This document shows, in pieces, positions 17,282 to 26,067 of a DNA stretch of 64,000 nucleotides. Within the stretch, counting starts at the first letter, position 1. Every line of letters begins with the position of its first letter. This DNA is from Bacillus sp. NTK074B (GTDB lineage Bacteria > Bacillota > Bacilli > Bacillales > Bacillaceae_B). The notes under the pieces are model-generated. The model was given only the letters and a program-made list of their open reading frames with translations, was not told where the DNA came from and made no database searches. Made by a program: the position numbers and the translations under genes. The stretch covers positions 1 to 64,000 of the forward strand of contig NZ_JAFKOH010000008.1 in NCBI RefSeq assembly GCF_017303375.1. Direction: 5' to 3'.

Positions 17282-17895
17282 GTGATAAATGGCTGGAATG
17301 GGCCAAACGGATACAGGCTCTGTCTCAATCGGGCCTTTCCTTCTCAAATGACGTTTACGATAGGGAGAGATACGAAGAACTAAGGTCGATCAGTACAGAG
17401 ATCATGCAGGAATATACCGGCCTTGAAATGAAAAAGATCAAGGATCTATTCACGAACGAAGAAGGCTATCAAACACCTAAAGTCGATGTGCGGGGTGTTG
17501 TATTTAAAGACAATAAAATTCTGATGGTGAAAGAAAAAATCGATGATAAATGGTCCTTACCGGGCGGATTTTGTGACATCGGCCTGTCTCCGGGTGAAAA
17601 CATCGTCAAAGAGATCAAGGAAGAAGCAGGATATGACGCAAGCCCTGTAAAATTACTCGCTGTATTGGACCTGAAGAAACATCCCCATCCCCCACAGCCT
17701 TACCATTACTACAAGATCTTCATTCAATGCAGAGTGACCGGAGGGGAAGGGGAAAGCGGCGTCGAAACGAAGGGGATCGGATTTTTTGAAGAAGAGCATC
17801 TGCCGGAGCTGTCCGTTGGACGAAATACAGAATCGCAGATTAAGATGCTGTTTGAATTTTTGCGGGACCCTAGGAAGCAAACCGTGTTTGATTAA
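17278..17895 (+). CDS. NUDIX hydrolase with N-terminal NUDIX_N-type domain
   Basis: The protein has 205 residues. An N-terminal helical domain (about 1-60, WLEWAKRIQALSQSGLSFS...YDRERYEELR) is typical of the YjhB type, which hydrolyses ADP-ribose-like or nucleoside diphosphate-X substrates. The NUDIX box is GGFCDIGLSPGE...KEIKEEAGYD; the usual Arg before Glu is Lys here. It is coupled to the preceding acetyltransferase by a four-base overlap. Confidence 0.9.
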   Translation: MSDKWLEWAKRIQALSQSGLSFSNDVYDRERYEELRSISTEIMQEYTGLEMKKIKDLFTNEEGYQTPKVDVRGVVFKDNKILMVKEKIDDKWSLPGGFCDIGLSPGENIVKEIKEEAGYDASPVKLLAVLDLKKHPHPPQPYHYYKIFIQCRVTGGEGESGVETKGIGFFEEEHLPELSVGRNTESQIKMLFEFLRDPRKQTVFD

Positions 17896-18138
17896 AAAAT
17901 ATAGATAAGTCGGGTGAGATGTCTTTGTATATAGGTGATATGGTCTTTCAAATCTTGATAGAATCATAGAGCTTCTGGAAAAACAGGATCGAAAGGAAGA
18001 GTGAGGAGGAGCCACAGGTTGAGCCGAGGGATGTTTAAAGATACTTTGTTTTCAAACTTTAAGATCAACAAAAGGATATTGGGGGTTTTATGAGCAGTAT
18101 CCTGATCCATCAGAAGAAAGAGGTGGGGAGGAGTGAGA

Positions 18139-18720
18139 GTGTCCAGGCTCATTTGGTTGGGGACCGTTCTTGTTCTAATGAGTGCTTGTCAGCGACAGCT
18201 ACCGATTGAGATGGTGGCTTTCAACAGTTTAAGCCAGGAGAAGGCCGACAAAATCCCGGTCACACCGAAAGATTCCGATGTGAGGGAAGTGAAGGTCGGG
18301 AAAACCCTTGGCAAACATTTAGGTGAGGAATGGATCGGACAATCCGTTTATGCAGTCGCGTTTAATCATACGGAACATGAGTCTACAGGAAGACTCTTCC
18401 CCAGTGTAAGAGGAAAGTTTCTGTTGATAACCAGCGGCCGGATGATTGCGGTGTTGACCCTAATGATGCACGTGTCGATCCTTGGCTATTACATCCCAGG
18501 GTGGACGTCATTTATCGGAAGCCGATACTATGAATTGATGATTTCCCCGTGGATCGTTTTCTTCCCGGTTCTGTTCTTGACCCTTCTGGTTGTTTCATTG
18601 ACCTTGATGACAAACGGAGTCCGAACCCTATTGGATGGAGATTATGAAAGGAGAAGGTCTTCTGTTCTTTCGGGTGATGGGAGTCACTCGTCTAACAAGA
18701 GCATCACTTATGAATCGTAA
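18139..18720 (+). CDS. Putative lipoprotein with two transmembrane helices
   Basis: The protein has about 193 residues. A short signal sequence ends in a possible lipobox (LMSAC), followed by about 70 hydrophilic residues. Two membrane helices (about 98-118 and 135-160) and a basic cytoplasmic tail follow. GTG at 18139 is chosen because GGGAGG lies seven bases upstream; GTG at 18133 overlaps it. It ends 23 bases before the sigma-factor gene, so it may belong to that transcript; a link to the sigma factor is speculation. Confidence 0.6.
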   Translation: MSRLIWLGTVLVLMSACQRQLPIEMVAFNSLSQEKADKIPVTPKDSDVREVKVGKTLGKHLGEEWIGQSVYAVAFNHTEHESTGRLFPSVRGKFLLITSGRMIAVLTLMMHVSILGYYIPGWTSFIGSRYYELMISPWIVFFPVLFLTLLVVSLTLMTNGVRTLLDGDYERRRSSVLSGDGSHSSNKSITYES

Positions 18721-18743
18721 TAACTGTAAAGGAGGAAGATGCT

Positions 18744-19682
18744 ATGACGAAACAATTGAGTGATGATCTAAGGAGCATCGAGCAGCGTTTTAAGAAGGAA
18801 ATTGAACCCTATCGGTCAGATCTGTGGCACTATTGCTATCGATTGACTCAATCACCATGGGATGCGGAAGATTTGGTACAGGATACATTGTTTAAGTCCC
18901 TCGCTGTCCTTGCCAAGTTGCATCAACCTGTAAATATGAAATCATACTTGTTTAAAATGGCAACCAATGGATGGATCGATCGATATAGGCGTCACCCATA
19001 TGCCATTCAGTCATTGGAAGAAGACTATCAGACTGACGATTCGGCGAATGGCGAATTTGAGCTGTTGGATCATCTGGAGTTTCTCGTACAGCATCTGACA
19101 CCTGTTCAATATGTCTCACTTCTCCTTGCCGACGTGTTTCAATTCAAGGCGAGTGAGATTGCCGGCATGATTGCCACCACGGAAGGCGCTGTATATACAA
19201 ATTTGAGCAGGGCCAGATTTGTCCTTCAAAAAGCTAAACATCAACAGACATCAGCGCCACCAGTTGTTCATATGATCCCTAATGACATCCTGGATACGTT
19301 ATTAAAGGGATTCAGAAAAAAGGACCCTGTATTGATAGCCTCCCTATTAAGTGAAGATGTAACGGTCAATATTGTTCATGCCGGTATAGAAATAGGAAAA
19401 GATGAAGCGAAGCGAAACTCCCTTAACGACTGGAAGGAAGTCGTCGATACACAGCACCAGATTGTTGTGGAGTATAGGATGCTTTGGGGCAAGGCGGTTG
19501 TCATAGAAATGGAGAAAAAACCTGACGGAGAGCTCTATCTTAATAATCTCCATTTAGTAGATACACTGGAAGATAAAATCATACATTGGGCATTTTATTG
19601 CTTTTCTTGGGATTTGATGAAGCAGGCAGCAGAAGAACTGAGGGTTAACTTAAACGCTACTTATTTTTATCATATTTTTTGA
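18744..19682 (+). CDS. ECF-type sigma factor with C-terminal extension
   Basis: The protein has 312 residues. Region 2 (YCYRLTQSPWDAEDLVQDTLFKSL) and region 4 (LTPVQYVSLLLADVFQFKASEIAGMIATTEGAVYTNLSRAR) are clear. About 120 further residues form a fold resembling SnoaL/NTF2 (DTLLKGFRKKDPVLIASLLSEDVTV...). Extended ECF sigma factors of this kind can use the C-terminal domain as a built-in regulator instead of an anti-sigma factor. AAAGGAGG precedes the ATG. Target promoters are unknown. Confidence 0.85.
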   Translation: MTKQLSDDLRSIEQRFKKEIEPYRSDLWHYCYRLTQSPWDAEDLVQDTLFKSLAVLAKLHQPVNMKSYLFKMATNGWIDRYRRHPYAIQSLEEDYQTDDSANGEFELLDHLEFLVQHLTPVQYVSLLLADVFQFKASEIAGMIATTEGAVYTNLSRARFVLQKAKHQQTSAPPVVHMIPNDILDTLLKGFRKKDPVLIASLLSEDVTVNIVHAGIEIGKDEAKRNSLNDWKEVVDTQHQIVVEYRMLWGKAVVIEMEKKPDGELYLNNLHLVDTLEDKIIHWAFYCFSWDLMKQAAEELRVNLNATYFYHIF

Positions 19683-19758
19683 TTTTCTTTGTAAGGTTTT
19701 GGAGACTTCTTGCGTTGTAATAGATGTAGGAACCAAACCTTAAAGGAGTGAGAAAGCG

Positions 19759-20130
19759 GTGAAAAGTCCAATCGTAAACCAAATCAATACCGTGTTTGTT
19801 CATGTGAGCAACCTGAAGGAATCCGTCCGCTGGTATTCGGAATTATTGGGGCAACCCTATGACCTGGAAGAGGTGCAGGATCCCGTCTACAACCTGGCGA
19901 TTAACCATTTTACTGGATTGACCCTGGATGCGGGGCCAGAGGGAGTGAGAAAAGAGTTTAGTCATAAACATCCCCTTTTCAATTTTCACACTGAAAACAT
20001 TGAGGAAGCCTATTCCTATGTTGAAGGTTTGAAGTATGAGGTTGTCTCTGAGATTACACGATTTGACGATTTTTCCTTCTTCGTCATTCAGGATCCGGAC
20101 GGGAACCGGGTGATGATCTGCACGGGATAA
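19759..20130 (+). CDS. VOC (glyoxalase/bleomycin resistance fold) family protein
   Basis: The protein has 123 residues with one pair of beta-alpha-beta3 modules. Characteristic segments are NTVFVHVSNLKESVRWYSELLG at the N-terminus and FFVIQDPDGNRVMIC at the C-terminus, including the metal-ligand position. It starts at GTG. The substrate is unknown. A bidirectional terminator separates it from the convergent GNAT gene. Confidence 0.88.
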   Translation: MKSPIVNQINTVFVHVSNLKESVRWYSELLGQPYDLEEVQDPVYNLAINHFTGLTLDAGPEGVRKEFSHKHPLFNFHTENIEEAYSYVEGLKYEVVSEITRFDDFSFFVIQDPDGNRVMICTG

Positions 20131-20132
20131 AG

Positions 20133-20177
20133 AAAAAGGAATGCCCACGAAATTAAGATACCGGGCATTCCTTTTTT
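20133..20177. terminator. Bidirectional terminator
   Basis: AAAAAGGAATGCCC pairs with GGGCATTCCTTTTT, giving T runs in both directions between convergent VOC and GNAT genes. Confidence 0.9.
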
Positions 20178-20652
20178 ATATCTTCAAATGAAGAATGTGC
20201 TGAGGTCCTTTAGGTCCTACATATACTTCGTCTTCGTCGGTAAAACCAGTCTTGAGGTAGAGGCTGATGGCAGCTTCGTTCCGTTTGTTCACGCCAAGGA
20301 CGACTTCGTTCGTATCGGGAAGGTTTTCTTTGATGAAGCCAGGTAATTGGTTGAGTCCGTTCTTGGCGATTCCTTGTCCCTGATGTCTCGCATCGATGGA
20401 GAACGAGGTTAGTAGTCTGGCATTAGGATTAGAGGAGTATTTACTGAGCTTCTCTCCTTTTTCCAATGCGAAGTAACCGACTGGCTCGTCATCGAGGAGG
20501 ATGATGACATGGCTGGTGTCTTTAGAGATGGAAGGGCTATGGATTTTATCAAGAGGCATGCTCGTGAATTGTAACTGATCTTGCGGCAGGTGAAAGTCGC
20601 CAAGTTGGCGTTCAAATGATGGATGATATTGAGCTAGAGTGATGTGTGACAT
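20176..20652 (-). CDS. GNAT family N-acetyltransferase
   Basis: The protein has 158 residues. Acetyl-CoA binding residues appear as SIDARHQGQGIAKNGL, followed by NEVVLGVNKRNEAAISLYLKTGF, the usual C-terminal GNAT signature. ATG at 20652 has GGAGG nine bases upstream; an in-frame extension to 20685 lacks one. The acceptor is unknown. Confidence 0.88.
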   Translation of the reverse strand: MSHITLAQYHPSFERQLGDFHLPQDQLQFTSMPLDKIHSPSISKDTSHVIILLDDEPVGYFALEKGEKLSKYSSNPNARLLTSFSIDARHQGQGIAKNGLNQLPGFIKENLPDTNEVVLGVNKRNEAAISLYLKTGFTDEDEVYVGPKGPQHILHLKI

Positions 20653-20788
20653 ATGTGTGATCCTCCGATTCAGTAGTATGAACAAAGTATAGTTTATTTC
20701 GAATTTTAGGACAAATAAAAGTTGGAAAAAAGTTCAAGGTGGGATAAAATAGGAACATACGTTTTGTTCAGGGTAGGGGGAGCTAATA

Positions 20789-22561
20789 ATGATAACCAAA
20801 TATAATCCTGTATGGAATCTTGATAGCATCTTTGAAGGTGGAAGTGCGTCACTTGAACTACAGGAACATATGAAAAAGACGGAAGAAATCATCACTGGAT
20901 TGGAAGCGCTTTTGCAAAAGATGACGCCGGGACCGGAGCAGCTAGCCGATGTTCTTGAAAGGCTGAGGAACATAAAGGTGTCGATTTCACAGGCGAGATC
21001 CTTTTCGATCTGTCTTCTTTCTGTGAACCCGACAGACCAGGGGGCACAGCTTTATAGAGGGGAAACCACGGCACTTCAATCTACATATGAGTCTATGATC
21101 AGTGAGTTAAAAAGGAAATTAGCACACATTGAAGAAAAGGAATGGGAGAGAATGCTTGCCGCCGAGGAACTTAAGGAGTATCGCTTCATCCTGGGTGAGT
21201 GGCGGCAAGAAGCCGACCGGGAGCCATCAAGGGAAGTACAGGACCTCATGACAGATGGATACCACGCCTGGGGCCAAATCTATCAATCTTTCATGAGCAG
21301 CATAAAGGTTCAGATGAGGGGAGAGGACATTTCAGTAGGACAGGCCATCAATCTCAGGTCCCATGCCGATGAGTCGATTCGAAAAGAGTCTCATGAAGCT
21401 CTGGTAGAGAAGTGGACTGAGCATGAGGGTCAGTTCGCCCAGATCCTGAACCACCTGACAGGCTTCAGATTGAATATGTATAAGAGCATGGGCGTCGAGG
21501 ACGTTCTTCAGATTCCACTTGCTCAAAACCGGATGAAGCCCGAGACGCTGAATGCGATGCTTTCTGTGATGGAGAAGTATAAAAAGCCGTTTGCGGAATA
21601 CCTGAATGTGAAGGCTGGAATGCATGGCGATGCGAAAATGAAGTCGTATCACTTCTGGTGTCCGATGAATCATGATCATCAAGGGATGAAGTATGGGGAA
21701 GCGGCTGCTCTAATCGAGGAACGGTTTCACTCGTTCGGAAATGAAATGGGTCAATTTGCCGAGAAAGCATTCAGCGAGGGCTGGGTCGAAGCAGAAAATC
21801 GTCCCGGGAAGTCTGCCGTAGCCATCTGTGCCGGATTCCCGTTGACGGGGGAATCCAGGGTATTCATGACGTTCCCCGGCACATTCAAAGGGGTGTTGAC
21901 CCTCGTTCATGAACTCGGTCATGCCTTTCACAATCATGCAATGATATCGGTGAACGGAATGAATCAATCCTATCCCATGAATCTTGCCGAAACGGCGTCA
22001 ACCTTTGCAGAAATGATCATTCTGGAAGCAGCTATGGAAAGAGCGGAAACCGACGAAGAAAAGCTGTTTCTCCTTGATGAGAAATTAAAAAGGAGCGTTA
22101 TGAACTTCATGAATCTCCATGCCAGGTTCATCTTTGAAAAAAATGTCCACGAGGAGCGGAAAAGGGGATTCATCCCGGCGGCACGCCTCAACGAGCTGAT
22201 GGAGTCTGCCATGGAAGATGGGTATAGCGGTGCCCTTGATGAGGTGCCGGTTCACTCGTGGATTTGGACGCCCCATTTTTATAAAACAGATTCTCCTTTC
22301 TATAACTTTCCGTACACCTTTGGATATTTGCTGGCACTCAATCTCTTCGCCAGAGCGAAGGAAACGGGTCAAGAGTTCGAGGAACAGTACATGGAGCTCC
22401 TTAGGGATTCAGGACGCATGACGGCAGAAGATCTTGTCATGAAGCATTTAGGAGAGGACATTACGGAGGAAGCCTTTTGGGAAAAAGGAATGGAGTTGTG
22501 TGTGAAGGATAGTGAGGAGTTTGTTAGGTTGGCAGATTTGGTTAAAGGGACATTAGGATAA
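20789..22561 (+). CDS. M3 family oligoendopeptidase (PepF-like), copy 2
   Basis: The protein has 590 residues and the same architecture as the peptidase at 12700-14472. The zinc site is HELGH (His374, Glu375, His378), with the third ligand in NLAETASTF (Glu near 401). It is cytosolic and expected to cleave oligopeptides. The start is an ATG shortly after GGGGAG. A terminator shared with the convergent SPOCS gene follows. Confidence 0.92.
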   Translation: MITKYNPVWNLDSIFEGGSASLELQEHMKKTEEIITGLEALLQKMTPGPEQLADVLERLRNIKVSISQARSFSICLLSVNPTDQGAQLYRGETTALQSTYESMISELKRKLAHIEEKEWERMLAAEELKEYRFILGEWRQEADREPSREVQDLMTDGYHAWGQIYQSFMSSIKVQMRGEDISVGQAINLRSHADESIRKESHEALVEKWTEHEGQFAQILNHLTGFRLNMYKSMGVEDVLQIPLAQNRMKPETLNAMLSVMEKYKKPFAEYLNVKAGMHGDAKMKSYHFWCPMNHDHQGMKYGEAAALIEERFHSFGNEMGQFAEKAFSEGWVEAENRPGKSAVAICAGFPLTGESRVFMTFPGTFKGVLTLVHELGHAFHNHAMISVNGMNQSYPMNLAETASTFAEMIILEAAMERAETDEEKLFLLDEKLKRSVMNFMNLHARFIFEKNVHEERKRGFIPAARLNELMESAMEDGYSGALDEVPVHSWIWTPHFYKTDSPFYNFPYTFGYLLALNLFARAKETGQEFEEQYMELLRDSGRMTAEDLVMKHLGEDITEEAFWEKGMELCVKDSEEFVRLADLVKGTLG

Positions 22562-22566
22562 TTGAA

Positions 22567-22612
22567 ATAGAACAGGGGATGGTCTTTTAGGCCATCCCCT
22601 GTTCTATTTTTT
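22567..22612. terminator. Strong bidirectional terminator
   Basis: ATAGAACAGGGGATGG pairs exactly with CCATCCCCTGTTCTAT, with T runs on both sides. It separates the M3 peptidase from the convergent spore-surface gene, whose stop lies inside the T run. Confidence 0.93.
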
Positions 22613-23464
22613 TATTGTTGATATAGGCCCACATGTCAGATAAAGATTGTTCAACGTATTTGGAACCTGTTTCATATAAGGAAGAGATTGTTTTTTCTTT
22701 TCATGTTGAGAGCTGTGGGGTGAATGGGGGGGATGATGGCTGCAAGATTCATCCCTGCTTGAATGTGCCCGTTCATATTGGTCCCCGTTTATATGTTTCA
22801 TACAATGCTCGTCGCATACGTGATCTTGTTGACAGTGACACGCAGAATCAACAGAAAATTGATCGTTAAAGCACAGGCATTTTTTCTTTTGACATATATG
22901 GCATTCCACCATTTCAACCTGTTCTTCGTGCAGGAAGTCTGCACTTTCATCATTGTGAAAGTGTTTTCTTCCTATTCCACATTCAGTGTGTGCACAGCCC
23001 TTGGGTTCATGGCAATTGTGGGCGGGAGCACAAGATAACAGGGGGATACATCCCACGACCGTAATGATGCTGAAAGATCGACAGTCATTAAAAAATAGTT
23101 GAATATCCTCTACAGCTACAAACACTTCATTCAAGTTGGAAACCCCGTTGATACAAATGGCTAACGGAATATGAAAGTGAGCGGCATGGATTGATTCTTC
23201 CGGTGTGGCTGAATCATAAATAATTTTGACGTGCTTTGTTCCATAGACAATCATTTTCTTTCCGAGGGGGGTGTGTAATGGCTTTAAATTTGTTAGGTAA
23301 AGGCTGACAAAAACATCTGTGATTTCTTTGATATCGGGATTTGAACAAGGCAATATGAACTGATCTGTATCACAAATGATGTTTGGCAGACACTCACATA
23401 TGTTAGGGGGGTACATCTGTTCTTCAGTGACGCCATAAATGTTTAGAAAGTCATTTGTCATCAT
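22604..23464 (-). CDS. SPOCS-like (DUF3794) protein with Cys/His-rich tail
   Basis: The protein has 286 residues. Residues about 30-145 match the domain of the three genes at 25521-27260 at equivalent places (DQFILPCSNPDIKEITDVFVSLYL; HAAHFHIPLAICI; VEDIQLFF), though more divergent. Residues about 150-240 form a Cys/His-rich segment (CHEPKGCAHTECG, CHICQKKKCLC, CHCQQDHVCDEHC), and the tail is basic with His-Pro repeats. SPOCS domains occur in spore coat proteins such as SipL. I infer a spore-surface protein that may bind metal or crosslink through disulfides. There is no signal peptide. Confidence 0.75.
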   Translation of the reverse strand: MMTNDFLNIYGVTEEQMYPPNICECLPNIICDTDQFILPCSNPDIKEITDVFVSLYLTNLKPLHTPLGKKMIVYGTKHVKIIYDSATPEESIHAAHFHIPLAICINGVSNLNEVFVAVEDIQLFFNDCRSFSIITVVGCIPLLSCAPAHNCHEPKGCAHTECGIGRKHFHNDESADFLHEEQVEMVECHICQKKKCLCFNDQFSVDSACHCQQDHVCDEHCMKHINGDQYERAHSSRDESCSHHPPHSPHSSQHEKKKQSLPYMKQVPNTLNNLYLTCGPISTIKK

Positions 23465-23556
23465 TTCTCATCCTATTTATTTGGTTTAATGCAGTTACTA
23501 TTAACTTATGACAAGGTATTGAACAGGTGCATGTCCCCAAGGAATAAGATGTTGAT

Positions 23557-23988
23557 TCACCCCTTTACACAATGATGGCATTTACACTTTGTTTTATGCT
23601 TACATCTCTCTTTTGATTTATGTTCCTTGCAAGAATGACATTCCACTTCGGCTTTATAAAGACAAGTACAGCATGTACTGTGTTTTTCCTTGCAACAACA
23701 GTAGGAATGATCTTGTTTGGTTTCCTTCATACAATGACATTTTGATTCTTTCTTGCAGCAAACATCACAGCTGCACTTTGTTTTCTCTTTGCATTCGCAC
23801 TTGATGATCACCTCACAACAACACTTGGTTTCAGAATGTTTGTAGCAACAGCAATGGTGTTGTCCAGAGTGACAATGTGAATGATACGGTTTGCAGGACG
23901 TTTGGTGAAGATGGCATTGACAGTAGTGATGATTGTAGTGATTGTGACATTGATGATACTGGTAACTGTTGGAATAGTAGTAACCCAT
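23557..23988 (-). CDS. Extremely Cys/His-rich protein, probable spore-surface component
   Basis: The protein has 143 residues, with about 31 Cys and 21 His by my count (over a third of all residues). Many CxC, CC, CCC and HxH clusters alternate with Lys and Glu; the N-terminus is Tyr/His-rich (GYYYSNSYQYHQC). AGGAGG precedes the ATG. There is no signal peptide or known fold. It lies between a SPOCS-type gene and a divergent collagen-like gene, which suggests a coat or exosporium crosslinking or metal-binding protein. The composition, not homology, is the evidence. Confidence 0.7.
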   Translation of the reverse strand: MGYYYSNSYQYHQCHNHYNHHYCQCHLHQTSCKPYHSHCHSGQHHCCCYKHSETKCCCEVIIKCECKEKTKCSCDVCCKKESKCHCMKETKQDHSYCCCKEKHSTCCTCLYKAEVECHSCKEHKSKERCKHKTKCKCHHCVKG

Positions 23989-24103
23989 TTTTCTTACCTC
24001 CTAATATGGTTTGTACATTATATTCAAAATGCGGACAATCGGATGGGCCCTTGCCTTTTTATAAGAAAATAGGCATATGAATGTGCGAAGCCGTTACCTT
24101 GTA

Positions 24104-24112
24104 CATATTTTA
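24104..24112 (+). promoter_or_regulatory. Possible SigK-type -10 element
   Basis: CATATTTTA fits the CATAnnnTA form of mother-cell SigK -10 elements and lies about 25 bases upstream of the collagen-like gene's start codon. The -35 match is poor, so this is only a candidate. Confidence 0.35.
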
Positions 24113-24137
24113 GAAGTGTAAGGAAGGAGGGAAAAGA

Positions 24138-25502
24138 ATGGCAGGTTATCAAAATTTTTCAGATCGAAATCAAAAGAGGGTAATCAGAGACAAAGACCAG
24201 TCGGTTTATGTTGAGAGAAGTAATTCAGGAGGACAAGGGTATCCGGGACCTCAAGGATACCCAGGTTATCCAGGCCCTCAAGGGAACCCGGGGTCAAAAG
24301 GAGATCCGGGCTGTATCGGTCCAATCGGACCGCAGGGTTATCCTGGTTATCCGGGACCTCAGGGTTATCCGGGATCAAAAGGAGATTCAGGATGCAATGG
24401 GCCAGCTGGACCGCAAGGGTATCCAGGTTATCCGGGTCCAATGGGCTACCCTGGACAGAAAGGGGACTCAGGGCACGCAGGACCTCCAGGCCCCCAGGGA
24501 CCTCCGGGACCGTCAGGACCACAAGGCCCTAAAGGAGATCAAGGGCCGAAGGGTGACCAGGGAAATATGGGTCCTCAAGGTATTCAAGGAATAGCCGGAC
24601 CAAAAGGTGATACAGGGTGTATAGGACCTCCGGGACCAGTCGGTCCACAAGGCCAGCAGGGAGTCAGAGGAGATGCAGGCCCGGCAGGACCTCCTGGACC
24701 TCCAGGGTGTGACGGACCCCCAGGTCCACAAGGCCCGAAAGGTGATCCCGGCCCACAAGGTCCAACCGGTCCAGCTGGAGAGGCGGGTCCACAAGGCCCT
24801 GCCGGTCCACAAGGCCAGCAAGGTCCACAAGGTCCTCAGGGGCCAGTTGGGCCGTGTTGCAAGAAGTGTAATCTAGTAGAAAACCCTGGGTTTGAATGTG
24901 GAATCGACACCGACGTATGGGATACATGCGGTCTTCAGGTCCAAAATTCATTCGGAAATGTAAATCTTCAACAACCGAAGTTGAGGTACCTTGCACACAC
25001 GGGTAAGAATTCTGCTTGCTTACAGCCGCAATTGGTCAATGGAGAGTGGCAGAAAGCTGTGTTGTATCAAGTTGTGGACGGAATTGATGACGAATGTTTG
25101 TATCAGTTGACCTTTTGGGGCGCTAGGCTTGACCAATACAATGTACCATTCGAAGGAGCCACACCGGGGTACCCAAGTCTTCACACTACTGCCCTTGTCT
25201 TCTGGGGAGATGTATCAGCGAAGATTGAAAACGATCAGTTAGACCCAAACGATGCATTTATCAAAATATCAATACTGCCCGGGGTTCCTAATCAGGTTGA
25301 AGAGGATACGGCAGTCGATCCACCAGTCATCATTGATTATGATTTTGAATCCTATTCGGACTTGCAGCAATGTGACGAAGTGGTCCCACCAGGCACCACG
25401 CAGGCTACGGTTGTATTCATAGCAGAAGAAGATGAAGGCTCCATCACGACTGAAGGAGCAATCGGCGGCTCCTGGTATATTGACGATGTAATTTTTTCTT
25501 AA
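24138..25502 (+). CDS. Collagen-like (BclA-type) spore-surface protein
   Basis: The protein has 454 residues. There is an N-terminal region without a signal peptide (1-31), then about 69 Gly-X-Y triplets (about 32-239), rich in YPG, PQG and KGD. Next comes a CCKKC cluster (240-244), then a C-terminal globular domain of about 210 residues. The globular part begins [11 protein letters not shown], the opening typical of carbohydrate-binding-type jelly-roll domains. Four triplets contain Cys (near 59, 86, 161, 191). Such proteins form trimeric filaments on exosporia, which fits the SPOCS genes directly downstream. AAGGAGGG precedes the ATG. Confidence 0.85.
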   Translation: MAGYQNFSDRNQKRVIRDKDQSVYVERSNSGGQGYPGPQGYPGYPGPQGNPGSKGDPGCIGPIGPQGYPGYPGPQGYPGSKGDSGCNGPAGPQGYPGYPGPMGYPGQKGDSGHAGPPGPQGPPGPSGPQGPKGDQGPKGDQGNMGPQGIQGIAGPKGDTGCIGPPGPVGPQGQQGVRGDAGPAGPPGPPGCDGPPGPQGPKGDPGPQGPTGPAGEAGPQGPAGPQGQQGPQGPQGPVGPCCKKCNLVENPGFECGIDTDVWDTCGLQVQNSFGNVNLQQPKLRYLAHTGKNSACLQPQLVNGEWQKAVLYQVVDGIDDECLYQLTFWGARLDQYNVPFEGATPGYPSLHTTALVFWGDVSAKIENDQLDPNDAFIKISILPGVPNQVEEDTAVDPPVIIDYDFESYSDLQQCDEVVPPGTTQATVVFIAEEDEGSITTEGAIGGSWYIDDVIFS

Positions 25503-25520
25503 ATTAAAGGAGGATAAAAA

Positions 25521-26048
25521 ATGGCACACTTTGACAGAGACGACATTATCATTACAGGGTTATGTGATGTCGAAAGTTTTGATATCACAACGGATGGCAA
25601 CCGGAATTGGACCCAGATTTCAGTGCCGGAAACGCTTCTCATTCCGGAACAAAAGCCAGATATAGAACAGTTAAATTCAGTGAATATTTCTGTTAGGATT
25701 GTCCGACAGAAAGTAATTGAAACCCCAGCTTCAGATGGAGACAACGTAGAAGGAAAAAGACTTACCGGCAGGAAGCTCATCATTGAGGGAGAACTATGCC
25801 AAACCATTTCCTACACGGCGGATGTACCGGAACAGTCCGTTCACTCTGCACAATTCGTTGTTCCGTTTTCGGCATTCATTGTCATCCCGGCAGAAACTGC
25901 ACTTGATGCTAACTTTCAAGTAAACGTATGCGTGGAGGACGTCTTCATTCAGGACTTTACACCAAGACAGATCTTCAAAAATGTCACATTGCTGTTGCAA
26001 GCGATTCAGACCCCGTTCATTGGATGTCAGGATGAACAGTGTCTATAA
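25521..26048 (+). CDS. SPOCS (DUF3794)-domain protein 1
   Basis: The protein has 175 residues. The single domain shows the pattern shared by this cluster: VPETLLIPEQKPDIEQL (about 35-50), LTGRKLIIEGEL (about 80-92), VHSAQFVVPFSAFIVIP (about 106-122) and CVEDVF...PRQIFKNVTLLLQA (about 136-160). It ends with a short Cys-bearing tail. AAAGGAGG precedes the ATG, 18 bases after the collagen-like gene. In spore proteins this domain mediates assembly contacts. A self-assembling or anchoring role for the collagen-like fibre is inferred. Confidence 0.8.
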   Translation: MAHFDRDDIIITGLCDVESFDITTDGNRNWTQISVPETLLIPEQKPDIEQLNSVNISVRIVRQKVIETPASDGDNVEGKRLTGRKLIIEGELCQTISYTADVPEQSVHSAQFVVPFSAFIVIPAETALDANFQVNVCVEDVFIQDFTPRQIFKNVTLLLQAIQTPFIGCQDEQCL

Positions 26049-26067
26049 ACTATAAGGAGGCAAAATT

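Noticed and set aside
17896..18138. Small peptides upstream of the sigma-factor region
   Set aside because: Short frames exist (one TTG start near 18019), but none has both a good ribosome site and a convincing sequence.
24184..24996. Several long open frames on both strands across the collagen repeats
   Set aside because: They are by-products of the Gly-X-Y repeat composition; only the 24138 frame gives a plausible protein with a ribosome site.
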